Shown: positions 16,964-25,932 of the stretch, one piece after another
Layout: each line of letters begins with the position of its first letter
Numbering within the stretch: the stretch's first letter is position 1
NCBI RefSeq assembly: GCF_030410485.1
Contig: NZ_JAUHHC010000001.1
Coordinates: 496,001 to 560,000, forward strand
Origin: Roseateles violae
Lineage (GTDB): Bacteria; Pseudomonadota; Gammaproteobacteria; Burkholderiales; Burkholderiaceae_C
Direction of reading: 5' to 3'
Length of the DNA stretch: 64,000 nt
The notes under the pieces: generated by a model
Database searches by the model: none
Told to the model about the DNA's origin: nothing
The model's input: only the letters and a program-made list of their open reading frames with translations
Program-made: the position numbers and the translations under genes

Positions 16964-17746
16964 TTATTCGCTGGCGCGGTGCTTGCGCGGCCGACCGGCC
17001 AGCGCACGGTCGAACAGCCAGTTCGGCAGCAGCCGCATCGCCTTGGCGACCACACCCATCTGCCAGGGAATCACGCGGTAGCTGACGCCGGCCGCGATTG
17101 CCTTGAAGGCCCGCTCGGCGAACTGCTCCGGCTGCAGCAGAAAGGGCATGCCGTAGCGGTTGCGGCTGGTCAGCGGCGTCGCCACATAGCCGGGCACTAT
17201 GGTCAGCACCCTGACGCCTTGCGGCCGGCATTCGCCGCGCAGGCTTTCGCAATAGCTGATGACCGCCGCCTTGCTGGAGCAGTAGGCTGCGTGGCCGGGC
17301 AGGCCGCGGATGCCCGCGACGCTGGCGATGCCGACCAGGCTGCCGCTGCGGCGCGCGTTCATCGGCGCGATGAAGGGCTGGAAGGTCGCCGCCAGGCCGA
17401 TATTGTTAGTCGCGTAGACGCGCTGCATGACGGCCAGGTCTTCATAGAGGGCGCTGTCGATGCCGATGCTGATGCCGGCATTGGCGATCACCACGTCGGG
17501 CAGGCCCTGTGCTTCGATGCAGGCGCGGCCGGCGGCGGTGATCGACGCGATGTCGCAGACATCGGCGCCATAGACGGCGCAGCGCTCGGCCGGGATGCCC
17601 TGGGCCTCCGCCCAGGCGCGCAGCTCGGCCGCGCGGCGCGCGACCAGGGCCAGCCGCCAGCCGGCGCGCTGGTAGTGCAGGGCCAGCGCCTGGCCGATGC
17701 CGCTGGAGGCGCCGGTGATGTAGACCAATCCTTGCCCGCCGCTCAT
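16964..17746 (-). CDS. Short-chain dehydrogenase/reductase (SDR)
   Basis: A 260-aa classical SDR: cofactor motif TGASSGIG (about residues 11-18), NAGIS, and the catalytic serine with Y-x-x-x-K (YCSSK). After YxxxK come PGYVATPL and a C-terminal basic tail. The substrate is unknown. The gene overlaps the upstream lptC stop by four bases (ATGA) and is co-directional with kdsD-kdsC-lptC, so it is probably made with the lipopolysaccharide genes. In most Burkholderiales lptA and lptB stand here instead. Confidence 0.88.
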   Translation of the reverse strand: MSGGQGLVYITGASSGIGQALALHYQRAGWRLALVARRAAELRAWAEAQGIPAERCAVYGADVCDIASITAAGRACIEAQGLPDVVIANAGISIGIDSALYEDLAVMQRVYATNNIGLAATFQPFIAPMNARRSGSLVGIASVAGIRGLPGHAAYCSSKAAVISYCESLRGECRPQGVRVLTIVPGYVATPLTSRNRYGMPFLLQPEQFAERAFKAIAAGVSYRVIPWQMGVVAKAMRLLPNWLFDRALAGRPRKHRASE

Positions 17747-18432
17747 CGGCCCCTTCCCTTGCTATTCCTGGCCGGTGGCATCTCGAAGCGCCCGGTCGTG
17801 TGGCCGGCAAAGCGCAGCTTGCCGTGCAGATGGTCGTACTCGAAGCTCTGCGCATGCACCTCGCCGCCGGAGTAGCTCAGCACGGCCGGCAGATGCGAGC
17901 GCAGCAGTTCCTCGTTGACCAGGGCCTGCAGAAATTCGCCGCTGACCACCAGCTGCGGCTGGGCGAGCGGCTCGCCGCCGGGGCCGAGCAGATGGCGCGT
18001 TACCCGCACATCGCCGAGCAGCTGCAGATCGCTGGCGTCGGCATTGCTGGTCGCGCGCCGCGCGGTGGCCAGGGTCAGGCTGCCGTCGGGCGCGAAGGCG
18101 CGCAGGCGCACGCCATCGATCTCCAGCGTGTCGGTGTCGGGATAGTGGCGCATCTCGGCGCCCTCGATGCGCACGCGCAGGCGGCCGTCGGCGCCGATGC
18201 GGCGCAGCTCGAAATCGCGCATCCGGTAGTCGGGCTCATGGCGCGCCGGCGCTGCCTCGCGCTCCTCGTCCTGACCGGGGGTGTTCTTGACCAGCCACCA
18301 GGTGCCGGTGGCCAGAAAGGCCATCAGCAAGAGCGGCAGGTAGGAGGTCAGCAGCGACTGCAGGCGCCAGATCCAGGGCTGCGGTCGTCGCGGCGTGGCG
18401 GCCGCGCGCGGCGGCGCCAGGCTGGCGGCCAT
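17743..18432 (-). CDS. lptC: LPS export protein LptC, with N-terminal extension
   Basis: A 229-aa protein: about 25 Ala/Pro/Arg-rich residues, a transmembrane helix (about 30-48) and a periplasmic beta-jellyroll domain (DYRMRDFELRRIGADGRL... to the end), as in LptC. LptC links the LptBFG ABC transporter to the LptA bridge. The family is usually about 190 aa; the excess here is at the N terminus. The start is fixed by the TGATG overlap with kdsC. Its usual partners lptA and lptB are not downstream, so they must be elsewhere. Confidence 0.85.
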   Translation of the reverse strand: MAASLAPPRAAATPRRPQPWIWRLQSLLTSYLPLLLMAFLATGTWWLVKNTPGQDEEREAAPARHEPDYRMRDFELRRIGADGRLRVRIEGAEMRHYPDTDTLEIDGVRLRAFAPDGSLTLATARRATSNADASDLQLLGDVRVTRHLLGPGGEPLAQPQLVVSGEFLQALVNEELLRSHLPAVLSYSGGEVHAQSFEYDHLHGKLRFAGHTTGRFEMPPARNSKGRGR

Positions 18433-19013
18433 CAGCCGCGGCCTCCGTCCAGCGTGTCCAAATGGCCGTTCAGCAATGGCTCGTAGCGGCCACAGGCCTG
18501 CAGCAGCAGATCGCAGCACTCGCGCGCCGCGCCATGGCCGCCGGCGGCCTGGGTCACGTAATGGGCCAGCGCCTTGGCCTCGGCATGGGCCTGGGCGGGC
18601 GCGCAGGCGAAGCCGGCGCGGCTCATCAGCGGCAGATCGGGCCAGTCGTCGCCCATCACCGCGATATCGGCCCATTGCAGGCCCAGGGCGTCGAGCAGCG
18701 GCTGGGCCACGGCCAGCTTGTCCTTGGCGCCATAGGCGGCATGCCGGAGCCCGAGGTCGGCGATGCGGCGGCGCACCGCCGGCGAGTCGCGCCCGGTGAT
18801 GACGATGGGCGTGATGCCGGCCTGGTCGAGCAGCTTGAGCCCCTGGCCGTCCAGGGTCGAGAAGGCCTTGAAGCTCTCGCCGGTCTCGCCGATATAGATG
18901 CGGCCGTCGGTCAGCACGCCGTCGACATCGAAGATCGCGGCCTTGACGCCCAGGCCGGTGCCCTGCGCCTGGACCAGCAGCTCGGGCGCGAAGCGCAATG
19001 CGGCCCGCCGCAT
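18432..19013 (-). CDS. kdsC: 3-deoxy-D-manno-octulosonate 8-phosphate phosphatase
   Basis: A 193-aa HAD-family phosphatase: motif I DVDGVLTDG (nucleophile D29, acid D31), motif II in VITGRDS, and motif IV GDDWPDLPLM. It removes phosphate from Kdo-8-P in the cytoplasm, a step in lipopolysaccharide core synthesis. It lacks a cap domain, as expected for tetrameric KdsC. The start ATG overlaps the kdsD stop (TGATG) and its own stop overlaps lptC in the same way. Confidence 0.93.
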   Translation of the reverse strand: MRRAALRFAPELLVQAQGTGLGVKAAIFDVDGVLTDGRIYIGETGESFKAFSTLDGQGLKLLDQAGITPIVITGRDSPAVRRRIADLGLRHAAYGAKDKLAVAQPLLDALGLQWADIAVMGDDWPDLPLMSRAGFACAPAQAHAEAKALAHYVTQAAGGHGAARECCDLLLQACGRYEPLLNGHLDTLDGGRG

Positions 19014-20002
19014 CAGATCACCTTGGCCCGCATCAGATCGTTGATCGAGATCGCGCCGAGCAACTGCTGTCCGGCGTCGACCACCAGCACGAGAGTGATG
19101 CGCGCCGCTTCCATCAACGAGGCCGCATCGGCGGCCAGCGCATCGGCGCGCATGGTGCGCGGATTCGCATGCATGACCTCGCCCGCGCTGAGCGCGCGCA
19201 AGTCCTGGCCCTTCTCGACCAGACGGCGCAGATCGCCGTCGGTGAAGATGCCCTGCACCCGGTCTTCGGCGTCGACGACGATGGCCACGCCCAGGCCCTT
19301 GGCCGACATCTCGCGCATCATCTCGGTGAAGGGCGTCGCCGGGCTCACGCGCGGCAGCGCCTCGCCGCTGCGCATCAGGTCGTGCACATGGGTCAGCAGC
19401 TTGCGGCCCAGCGCGCCGCCCGGGTGCGAGCGGGCGAAGTCCTCGGCGCGGAAGCCGCGCGCGTCCAGCAGCGCGACGGCCAGCGCATCGCCGAGCGCCA
19501 TCTGCGCCGTCGTGCTGGCGGTCGGCGCCAGATTCAGCGGGCAGGCCTCCTCGGCCACCGCGCTGTCCAGCACGATGCTGGCATGGCGGGCCAGGCTCGA
19601 TTCGGCGCGGCCGGTCATCGCGATGATGACGACGCCCAGGCGCTTGAGCACCGGCAGCACCGCGTTCAGCTCGTCGCTCTCACCCGAATTGGACAGCGCC
19701 AGCACCACGTCCTGCTGGGTCACCATGCCCAGGTCGCCATGGCTGGCCTCGGCCGGATGGACGAACAGGGCCGGCGTGCCGGTCGAGGACAGGGTGGCGG
19801 CGATCTTGCGGCCCACATGGCCGCTCTTGCCCATGCCCATCACGGCGACGCGGCCGCTGCAGGCCAGCACCGCCTGCACCGCGGCCGCAAACGCCTCGCC
19901 CAGACGCGGCCCCAGGCCGGTCAAGGCGGCGGCCTCGATCTGCAGCGCCTGCTGGGCGATCTGCACCGCGCGCGCCGCGTCGAATTGGGGGAGATTGCTC
20001 AT
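19013..20002 (-). CDS. kdsD: D-arabinose 5-phosphate isomerase
   Basis: A 329-aa protein of the KpsF/GutQ family: an N-terminal SIS sugar-isomerase domain (MGKSGHVGRKIAATLSSTGTPA; SNSGESDEL), then two CBS domains in the C-terminal 120 residues. It converts ribulose 5-phosphate to arabinose 5-phosphate, the first step to Kdo. The order kdsD-kdsC-lptC supports the name over the paralogous capsule gene kpsF. The ATG at 20002 fits the family length of about 325 aa; upstream in-frame codons do not look protein-like. Confidence 0.93.
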   Translation of the reverse strand: MSNLPQFDAARAVQIAQQALQIEAAALTGLGPRLGEAFAAAVQAVLACSGRVAVMGMGKSGHVGRKIAATLSSTGTPALFVHPAEASHGDLGMVTQQDVVLALSNSGESDELNAVLPVLKRLGVVIIAMTGRAESSLARHASIVLDSAVAEEACPLNLAPTASTTAQMALGDALAVALLDARGFRAEDFARSHPGGALGRKLLTHVHDLMRSGEALPRVSPATPFTEMMREMSAKGLGVAIVVDAEDRVQGIFTDGDLRRLVEKGQDLRALSAGEVMHANPRTMRADALAADAASLMEAARITLVLVVDAGQQLLGAISINDLMRAKVI

Positions 20003-20042
20003 CCGGTCAGTGTAGCAAGCGGGGCTTTTCGGCCCCAGGGTT

Positions 20043-21320
20043 TCAGGGCGGCGGGCCCAGCCAGAGCTCGACCGCAAAGCCGCGTTCCGCCCCCGGCAAC
20101 GCCAGCCGCCCGCCGTGCGCGCGGGCGACCATATCGGCCATCATCAGGCCCAGGCCCATCTGGCCCTCGTAGTGCTGCGCGGCCAGCGCCTGCTGCAGCG
20201 CCTGCAGGCGCTCGGGCGTCTCGCCGCGACCGTCGTCCCGCAGGGCGATGCAGACGACGCCATCGCTGCCATGGCGGACCTCGATCTCGACCTGCCGGCT
20301 GCCATGGCGCAGCGAGTTGTCGAGCAGATTGATCAGGGCGGCGGCCAGCAGATCGGGGTCGGCGGCCAGCCGCGGCTCGCCGCGCACCGACAGCTCCAGG
20401 CCCTCCAGCGGCAGGCGCGCCAGCAGGGCCGCCACGTCGAGCGACTGCCAGCGCAGATCGACGCCGCTGCGGAACAGGGTCAGCAGCGCGGTGACGACGC
20501 GGCGCAGCCGGCCGGTCGCCTCGCGCGTGCGCAGCAGGCGCGGCCGCAGCGCCGGCGGGCTCTCGCGCAAGGCCACGGCCAGCTGCGCATCCATGCCGGC
20601 CAGCGGCGTGCGCAAGGCATGGGCGGCATGGGCGCTGAAGGCGCGCTCGTTGGCGACCCGGCGCGCCAGGCGCCGGCCCAGCTCCTCGATCGCGTCGTGG
20701 ATGGGCAGCAGCTCCTCGCGCTCGGGCCGCGGCAGCGTCGCGCCCTCGGCCAGCGGATCATGGGCGGCGATCGCCAGCGACAGATCGGCCAGCGGCAGCA
20801 GCTCCTGGCGCACGCGCCGGCGCAGCCACAGCGCGCACAGCACGCTCAGCAGCAGGGCGGTGCCGGCGCTGGCCATGCCGACCTCCAGCTGCGCCTCGTC
20901 GCGCTCCTCGCCGGTCTGGGCGACGTAGAGCATGGTCGCGCCGCGCCAGCGGCCGTAGACCCGCCAATGCGGGTCCGGATCGCTGAAACCCTCGGTCGGG
21001 CGGGGCAGCCAGGGCTGCGGCGGCGCCAGGCTGGAGCGCAGCAGCAGCCGGCCGTCGGCGCCGACCAGCTGCCAGGCGAAATGCTTGTCGGCCGCCGGCC
21101 CGCGCACGGTGACGGCGGACCCGGGCCGCAGCGGCTGCTGCTCCGCCGGGCCCAGCAGCTCGGCCAGCACATCGGCCGAGGCCTGCAAGGTGTCGTCCAA
21201 GAGCTCGTTGACCTCGCGCCGCACGATGGCCCAGCCGGCCAGCGTCGACAGCAGCGCGCCGAGCAGGGTCAGCGCCAGCACCGTGCGCGACAGGCGACGG
21301 CGGATCGACGGCGCCGCCAT
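20043..21320 (-). CDS. Sensor histidine kinase, QseC/PmrB-like
   Basis: A 425-aa kinase: helix 1 at residues 13-33, a short periplasmic region of about 110 residues, helix 2 (about 148-167), and a dimerisation domain with H234 in AHALRTP. The ATPase domain has N-box NLLDNSLRHG, a G1-like DDGRG and GLGLMMADM. It is separated from the response-regulator stop by two bases. The layout fits envelope-sensing kinases such as QseC, PmrB and related proteins; the signal is unknown. Confidence 0.85.
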   Translation of the reverse strand: MAAPSIRRRLSRTVLALTLLGALLSTLAGWAIVRREVNELLDDTLQASADVLAELLGPAEQQPLRPGSAVTVRGPAADKHFAWQLVGADGRLLLRSSLAPPQPWLPRPTEGFSDPDPHWRVYGRWRGATMLYVAQTGEERDEAQLEVGMASAGTALLLSVLCALWLRRRVRQELLPLADLSLAIAAHDPLAEGATLPRPEREELLPIHDAIEELGRRLARRVANERAFSAHAAHALRTPLAGMDAQLAVALRESPPALRPRLLRTREATGRLRRVVTALLTLFRSGVDLRWQSLDVAALLARLPLEGLELSVRGEPRLAADPDLLAAALINLLDNSLRHGSRQVEIEVRHGSDGVVCIALRDDGRGETPERLQALQQALAAQHYEGQMGLGLMMADMVARAHGGRLALPGAERGFAVELWLGPPP

Positions 21321-21322
21321 CG

Positions 21323-21988
21323 CTAGCCCTCGACGAGGCGGTAGCCGAGGCCGCGCACCGTCTCGATCAGTTCGCGGCCCAGCTTGCGGCGCAGGCTGGA
21401 GACATGGACCTCCAGCGCATTGCTGGACACCTCGGCCTCGCTGCCCAGCATCAGCGACTCGAGCTCGCGCTTGTCGACGATGCGGCCGGCCCGCTGCGTC
21501 AGCGCCTCCAGCAGCGTCCATTCGCGCGCGGTCAGCTCGACGCGCTGGCCATCCAGCGTCGCACTCTTGGCCGCCAGATCGAGCTCGACCGCGCCGAGCC
21601 GGCGCTTGGAACTGGCGGCGCCGGCACGCCGGCGGGCGACCGCGCGCAGCCGCGCGACCAGCTCCTCCGGCTCGAAGGGCTTGACCAGGTAGTCGTCGGC
21701 GCCGCTGTCCAGGCCGTCGATGCGGTCGCTGAGCAGGTCGCGCGCGGTCAGCATCAGCACCGGTGTCGCGACGCTGCGCTGGCGCAGCGCGCGCACCCAG
21801 TGCAGGCCCGAGCCATCGGGCAATTGCCAGTCGACCAGCAGGGCGTCGTAGGGCTCGCTCTTCTGCATCAGGCTGGCATCGGCGAGGCGGGTGAACCAGT
21901 CGACATGATGGCCGTCGCCGCGCAGAAAATCGCGCAGGCCCTCGCCCAGCACATCGTCGTCTTCCAGCAGCAGCAGTCGCATCGCCAT
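21323..21988 (-). CDS. OmpR-family response regulator, QseB/PmrA-like
   Basis: A 221-aa regulator with acidic pocket (E9, D10, D11), phospho-acceptor D53, K103, and a winged-helix domain ending in SSNALEVHVSSLRRKLG...RGLGYRLVEG, the form typical of QseB/PmrA regulators. Two ATGs six bases apart are possible starts; the second one (21982) has AGGG at better spacing. It is divergent from the PAP2 phosphatase gene, whose upstream region holds a direct repeat of the type these regulators bind. Confidence 0.88.
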   Translation of the reverse strand: MAMRLLLLEDDDVLGEGLRDFLRGDGHHVDWFTRLADASLMQKSEPYDALLVDWQLPDGSGLHWVRALRQRSVATPVLMLTARDLLSDRIDGLDSGADDYLVKPFEPEELVARLRAVARRRAGAASSKRRLGAVELDLAAKSATLDGQRVELTAREWTLLEALTQRAGRIVDKRELESLMLGSEAEVSSNALEVHVSSLRRKLGRELIETVRGLGYRLVEG

Positions 21989-22066
21989 TCGCCCTGATCG
22001 GGCCGCTATCGATCGGCGCTACGCTAACACGAACAAGCGTGCGATCCTGCCGCTGGCGGCCGCTCA

Positions 22067-22083
22067 CTTCAGCTTGTCTTCAG
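22067..22083 (+). promoter_or_regulatory. Direct repeat CTTCAG-N5-CTTCAG, putative regulator box
   Basis: Two perfect hexamers lie 11 bp apart centre to centre, one helical turn, the geometry bound by dimers of OmpR-family regulators. The PmrA and QseB boxes have similar CTTAA-type half sites with 5-bp spacers. The site ends 50 bp before the PAP2 ATG and lies in the intergenic region shared with the response-regulator gene. Confidence 0.5.
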
Positions 22084-22133
22084 CCCCGGCCGGCTCAATC
22101 GCAAGCGTGCAAGAAGCTCTCAGCAATGCCGGC

Positions 22134-22841
22134 ATGCGGCTGCCGGCCACTGTTACCCATCCCGCGCTCCCCGCCACCCAGGCGCCGTCCCGCCATTTCC
22201 TCTGGTCCGATCTGCTGGTCGCGCTGCTGGGCCTGGCCATGCTGCTGGCCTGGGACGGCAGCGGCCTGGACCTCGCGCTGGTCCGCCACTGGGGCGACGC
22301 CCAAGGCTTCGCCTGGCGCGAGCATTGGCTGACGGCCAAGGTCCTGCACGAGGGCGGCCGCGCCGCCGCCTGGCTGCTGGCCCTGGTCCTGATCGTCAAC
22401 TGCTTCAAGCCGCTGTGGCCGCGGCAGACGCGCACCGAGCGGCTCGGATGGCTGGCGATGACGGTCTTCTGCGTCGTGCTGATCCCGCTGCTGAAACATC
22501 AAAGCCAGACCAGCTGCCCCTGGGACCTGGCCGAGTTCGGCGGCGTCGCCCACTACGTCTCGCACTGGCATATCGGCGTCGCCGACGGCGGCCCGGGCCG
22601 CTGCTTCCCTTCCGGCCACGCCAGCTCGGCCTTCGCCTTCCTGAGCGGCTTCTTCGCGCTGCGCCGCGCCTATCCGCGCAGCGCCCGTGCCTGGCTGCTC
22701 GGCGTCCTGCTGGTCGGCACGCTGTTCGGCTGGACCCAGATGGCGCGCGGCGCCCATTACGCCAGCCACACGATGTGGACGGCCTGGATCTGCTGGTGCT
22801 GCTGCGCCGTCGGCGCGCTGGCGCTGCGCCGCCGCCCATGA
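22134..22841 (+). CDS. PAP2-family membrane phosphatase
   Basis: A 235-aa protein with about five transmembrane helices. PAP2 motif 2 is FPSGHAS (S160-G-H162) and motif 3 includes R205 and H212 (RGAHYASH). Motif 1 starts at K121, but the usual Arg-Pro is Cys-Pro here, as in a subgroup with K...CPWDL..FGG. Such enzymes act on lipid phosphates such as undecaprenyl pyrophosphate or lipid A on the periplasmic side. The ATG at 22134 was preferred to TTG 22074 and GTG 22107 because the regulator box lies at 22067-22083. Divergence from a PmrAB/QseBC-like pair suggests a role in envelope modification. Confidence 0.8.
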   Translation: MRLPATVTHPALPATQAPSRHFLWSDLLVALLGLAMLLAWDGSGLDLALVRHWGDAQGFAWREHWLTAKVLHEGGRAAAWLLALVLIVNCFKPLWPRQTRTERLGWLAMTVFCVVLIPLLKHQSQTSCPWDLAEFGGVAHYVSHWHIGVADGGPGRCFPSGHASSAFAFLSGFFALRRAYPRSARAWLLGVLLVGTLFGWTQMARGAHYASHTMWTAWICWCCCAVGALALRRRP

Positions 22842-22842
22842 A

Positions 22843-22867
22843 AAAGGCCCGCTGGCAGCGGGCCTTT
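22843..22867. terminator. Bidirectional terminator between PAP2 and glutamate dehydrogenase
   Basis: AAAGGCCCGCT and AGCGGGCCTTT form an 11-bp perfect stem with a GGC loop. It starts two bases after the PAP2 stop. A-run and T-run flank it on the two sides, so it can serve both convergent genes. Confidence 0.8.
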
Positions 22868-22889
22868 CACTTGCTTCGTCAGTGTCTCT

Positions 22890-24161
22890 TCAAGGATAGA
22901 GGCCGCGCTCCTCGCGGGCCTGCAGCACGCGCGTGCAGGCGACGGTGAAGGCCGCCGTGCGCAGCGAGATCCTGTGCTGCTCGGCCGTCTCCCAGATGCC
23001 CTTGAAGGCGCCGGTGATGATCTTGTCCAGGCGGACATTGATCTCGTCCTCGGTCCAGAAGAAGCTCGAGAAGTCCTGCACCCACTCGAAGTAGGACACG
23101 GTCACGCCGCCGGCATTGGCGATCACGTCCGGCACGACGGTGATGCCGCGATCGGCCAGCACCGCGTCGCCGTCCGGCGTCGTCGGGCCGTTGGCGCCCT
23201 CCAGCACGATGCGGGTGTGCAGGCGCTGGGCGCGCTCGGCCGTGATCTGGCCCTCCAGCGCGGCCGGGATCAGCACATCGGTCTTGATGTCCCAGAAGTT
23301 CTCGTTGGCGATCGCGTCACCGCCCTTGAAGCCGGCCACGCCGCCGGCCAGCGCGACGTGGTCGAGCAGGTTCTGCATGTCGAAGCCCTGCTCGTTCTGG
23401 ATCGTGCCGCTGTGGTCCTGCACGGCGACGATCTTGGCGCCGTTGGCGGCAAACAGCTTGGCGGCGATCGAGCCGACATTGCCGAAGCCCTGGACGGCGA
23501 CGCGCGCGCCCTCCATCGCCACGTTCAGGCGGCGCATCGCCTCGCGGCCGATCACGAACACGCCGCGGCCGGTGGCGGCCACGCGACCCAGCGAGCCGCC
23601 CAGCGGGATCGGCTTGCCGGTGACGACGCCCGTCGCCGTGGCGCCGACGTTCATCGAGTAGGTGTCCATCATCCAGGCCATGATCTGGCCGTTGGTGTTG
23701 ACGTCGGGGGCCGGGATGTCCTGCTGCGGGCCGATGATGATGCCGATCTCGCTGGTGTAGCGGCGGGTGACCTTCTCCAGCTCCTTCATCGACAAGGTCT
23801 TCGGATCGAGGCGGATGCCGCCCTTGGCGCCGCCATAGGGCAGGTTGACGGCCGCGTTCTTGATCGTCATCCAGGCCGACAGCGCCATCACTTCTTCCAG
23901 CGTGACGTCGGGGTGGTAGCGCACGCCGCCCTTGCCGGGCCCGCGGGTCAGGCTGTGCTGGACGCGGTAGCCCTCGTAATGGGCGATCGTGCCGTTGTCG
24001 AGTTCGATCGGGATGTCGACGATCAGCGCGCGCTTGGGTCGGCGCAGCGTCTCGACCCAGCGTGCCAGCGATCCGAGGTACGGTTCGACGGCGTCGATCT
24101 GGGACAGATAGGTGCCCCAGGGACTGTTGCGCGAGGGCGTGACAAAGGAAAGATTGGGCAT
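22890..24161 (-). CDS. Glutamate dehydrogenase (Glu/Leu/Phe/Val family)
   Basis: A 423-aa enzyme with the catalytic lysine in [10 protein letters not shown], the substrate-binding domain, then a Rossmann NAD(P) domain with [11 protein letters not shown]. It interconverts glutamate and 2-oxoglutarate plus ammonia in the cytoplasm. The length and sequence fit the hexameric NAD-type group. The start is supported by GGAG six bases upstream of the ATG. It stands alone with its own promoter region and shares a terminator with the convergent PAP2 gene. Confidence 0.92.
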   Translation of the reverse strand: MPNLSFVTPSRNSPWGTYLSQIDAVEPYLGSLARWVETLRRPKRALIVDIPIELDNGTIAHYEGYRVQHSLTRGPGKGGVRYHPDVTLEEVMALSAWMTIKNAAVNLPYGGAKGGIRLDPKTLSMKELEKVTRRYTSEIGIIIGPQQDIPAPDVNTNGQIMAWMMDTYSMNVGATATGVVTGKPIPLGGSLGRVAATGRGVFVIGREAMRRLNVAMEGARVAVQGFGNVGSIAAKLFAANGAKIVAVQDHSGTIQNEQGFDMQNLLDHVALAGGVAGFKGGDAIANENFWDIKTDVLIPAALEGQITAERAQRLHTRIVLEGANGPTTPDGDAVLADRGITVVPDVIANAGGVTVSYFEWVQDFSSFFWTEDEINVRLDKIITGAFKGIWETAEQHRISLRTAAFTVACTRVLQAREERGLYP

Positions 24162-24312
24162 GTAATGCTCCGTGACTTTTTGGTGGCGCGAACGGTATCG
24201 CGAACCACCGCTGTCTCGCCAGCATTTGCCAAGCCAAGTGCACATGCGGCCATGCGGCTTGCGCATAGCCTGCGGAATCGCGCCGCCAAAGCCGCGCCTT
24301 GCGGGAACTAAC

Positions 24313-25806
24313 TCACGGCATGCGGCTGATCTGGAAGGCGGTGGCGCGGTCCGGATTGCCGATCACCTGGCTGATCAGCAGCAGCTCCCCGCCGTTCGAG
24401 TGAAAGAGGAAACGGCCGCGCTGCGCATAGGTGATGCCGGCAAACTGCAGCGGCTGCAACGAGTAGATCGCCTTGCGCTTGCCGGTCTTGCCGTCGTAAA
24501 GATTCAGATGGGAGTAGCAGGGGGCGGTCGCGGGGTCGTTCACCAGGCAGCTAAACGATGCATATTCGATCAGCGCCAATTCATTCTTGGCGGCCGATTC
24601 GCTCAGCGATTCGATGCGATAGCCGCCGTTGGGCGAATTGGTCGACAGCGCCAGCGTACCGGCGTAGCTGAAGTCCTCGCGCCGCGATGCCGGCGCCCGG
24701 AAGCTGCGACCGCAGGCGGTATAGACGATGCCGGGATCGGCGCCGAACCAGAAATTGCCGCACATCTCATAGTCGCCGTGATAGGGCGAATCCCAGGACA
24801 GCCTGGCCGAGCCGCTGCTGATATCGAAGTTGCGGATGTCGGAGGGGCTGATCTCGAGGTCCATCTGGTAGATGCTCGAGCCACCGGGATGCAACAAGGC
24901 CCGACTCCTGGAGTAGGAGCCCGGGTTCACCGTCACGCTACTGCTGGCGATATCAATCGAATGCACGGTGGCAGAGCCGCTGCTCGCCGCAAAGACATGG
25001 ACATGCCCCTGGCCGTCCAACACCAGATCGCTGGTGTCAGCGCTCAAGTCCAGCAACTTGGCAACCGTGCCGGCGCCCAGGTCGACCACGCTGACCCGCG
25101 CATCGTGGCCGACGGCGGCCCGCTGGCCGTCCGGGCCGACCGAGACGCCTCGCGGCGCCTTGCTCAGCGCAATCTTGCGCTCGGCACGGGTCGCCGCGTC
25201 GTAGACATAGAGCGCGTTGTCGGGCCAGGTCGACACCATCACGATGGCATTCAAGGCCTTGCTGAATTCGGCGTCGACCACATCATGCGGCAAGGCTTCG
25301 CGCAATGTCGGCGTCAGCGCCGCGACCTCGGGTTCGGGCTGGTGGATGCTCTTCATCGTGTAGCGGACGCGCGCGGTCAGCGGGCTGCCGCGCGCTGGCT
25401 GCCTGCAGTCGGCATCGGCGCAGATCTCGATCGTGATCGTGTCGTCGTAGCTGCCTTCCTTCAGCGTCGCGGCGCTCTTGAAGCCGATATAGAGCATGGC
25501 GATCGTCGGCGACGAGTCGCCGACGTAGCTCGTGGTCTCGATCGCATTGCCGCTGTGGCCGATGCGGTAGTAGTAGCCGGCGCCGGGAACATTCGACAGC
25601 TTGACGTCGAAGTAGTTGCCACTCCCAGGGCGGGCCGGCGTGCCCGATATTTCCAGGCTGGCCGGCTCAAGCGCGACTTGCAGCGACGTGGTCGAACTGG
25701 CGCCACCTCCCCCGCCACCGCCACCACCGCCGCAGCCCGCCAAGGCGACGATAAGAGAGGAAAAGCCGACGACCGCCATACGGCGCCAGGCATGCTTTGT
25801 TGCCAT
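24313..25806 (-). CDS. Lipoprotein with poly-glycine linker and beta-propeller-like domain
   Basis: A 497-aa protein. A basic N terminus, a hydrophobic segment and the lipobox L-A-G-C25 mark a lipoprotein; ten glycines follow the cysteine as a linker. Residues 40-150 form a beta-rich domain. The C-terminal 330 residues contain repeats with patterns such as [31 protein letters not shown] and [10 protein letters not shown], which resemble beta-propeller blades, but no named family was recognised. GGGGGAG lies 8 bases before the ATG; an in-frame GTG 9 bases upstream is the alternative. Four internal cysteines could form disulfides. Function unknown. Confidence 0.75.
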   Translation of the reverse strand: MATKHAWRRMAVVGFSSLIVALAGCGGGGGGGGGGASSTTSLQVALEPASLEISGTPARPGSGNYFDVKLSNVPGAGYYYRIGHSGNAIETTSYVGDSSPTIAMLYIGFKSAATLKEGSYDDTITIEICADADCRQPARGSPLTARVRYTMKSIHQPEPEVAALTPTLREALPHDVVDAEFSKALNAIVMVSTWPDNALYVYDAATRAERKIALSKAPRGVSVGPDGQRAAVGHDARVSVVDLGAGTVAKLLDLSADTSDLVLDGQGHVHVFAASSGSATVHSIDIASSSVTVNPGSYSRSRALLHPGGSSIYQMDLEISPSDIRNFDISSGSARLSWDSPYHGDYEMCGNFWFGADPGIVYTACGRSFRAPASRREDFSYAGTLALSTNSPNGGYRIESLSESAAKNELALIEYASFSCLVNDPATAPCYSHLNLYDGKTGKRKAIYSLQPLQFAGITYAQRGRFLFHSNGGELLLISQVIGNPDRATAFQISRMP

Positions 25807-25932
25807 CCGATTCACTCCCCCGATCGCGCCGAGGTCGAGCGCCTCGAACGCATGCTCTTCTTATGCTGCTCGCTGCACTTGCAGCCGCGCGCCGGGAGTC
25901 TAGGGCTTGGCGCTCTGCGATCGCGCCGGTAC

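Noticed and set aside
20021-20036. GGGGC-TTTTCG-GCCCC as a terminator between kdsD and the histidine kinase
   Set aside because: It is a 5-bp stem without a T-run and lies upstream of kdsD, downstream of nothing co-directional that ends there.
22074-22133. TTG start that would lengthen the PAP2 protein by 20 residues
   Set aside because: It falls inside the putative regulator box, has no ribosome-binding site, and the extra residues are not conserved-looking.
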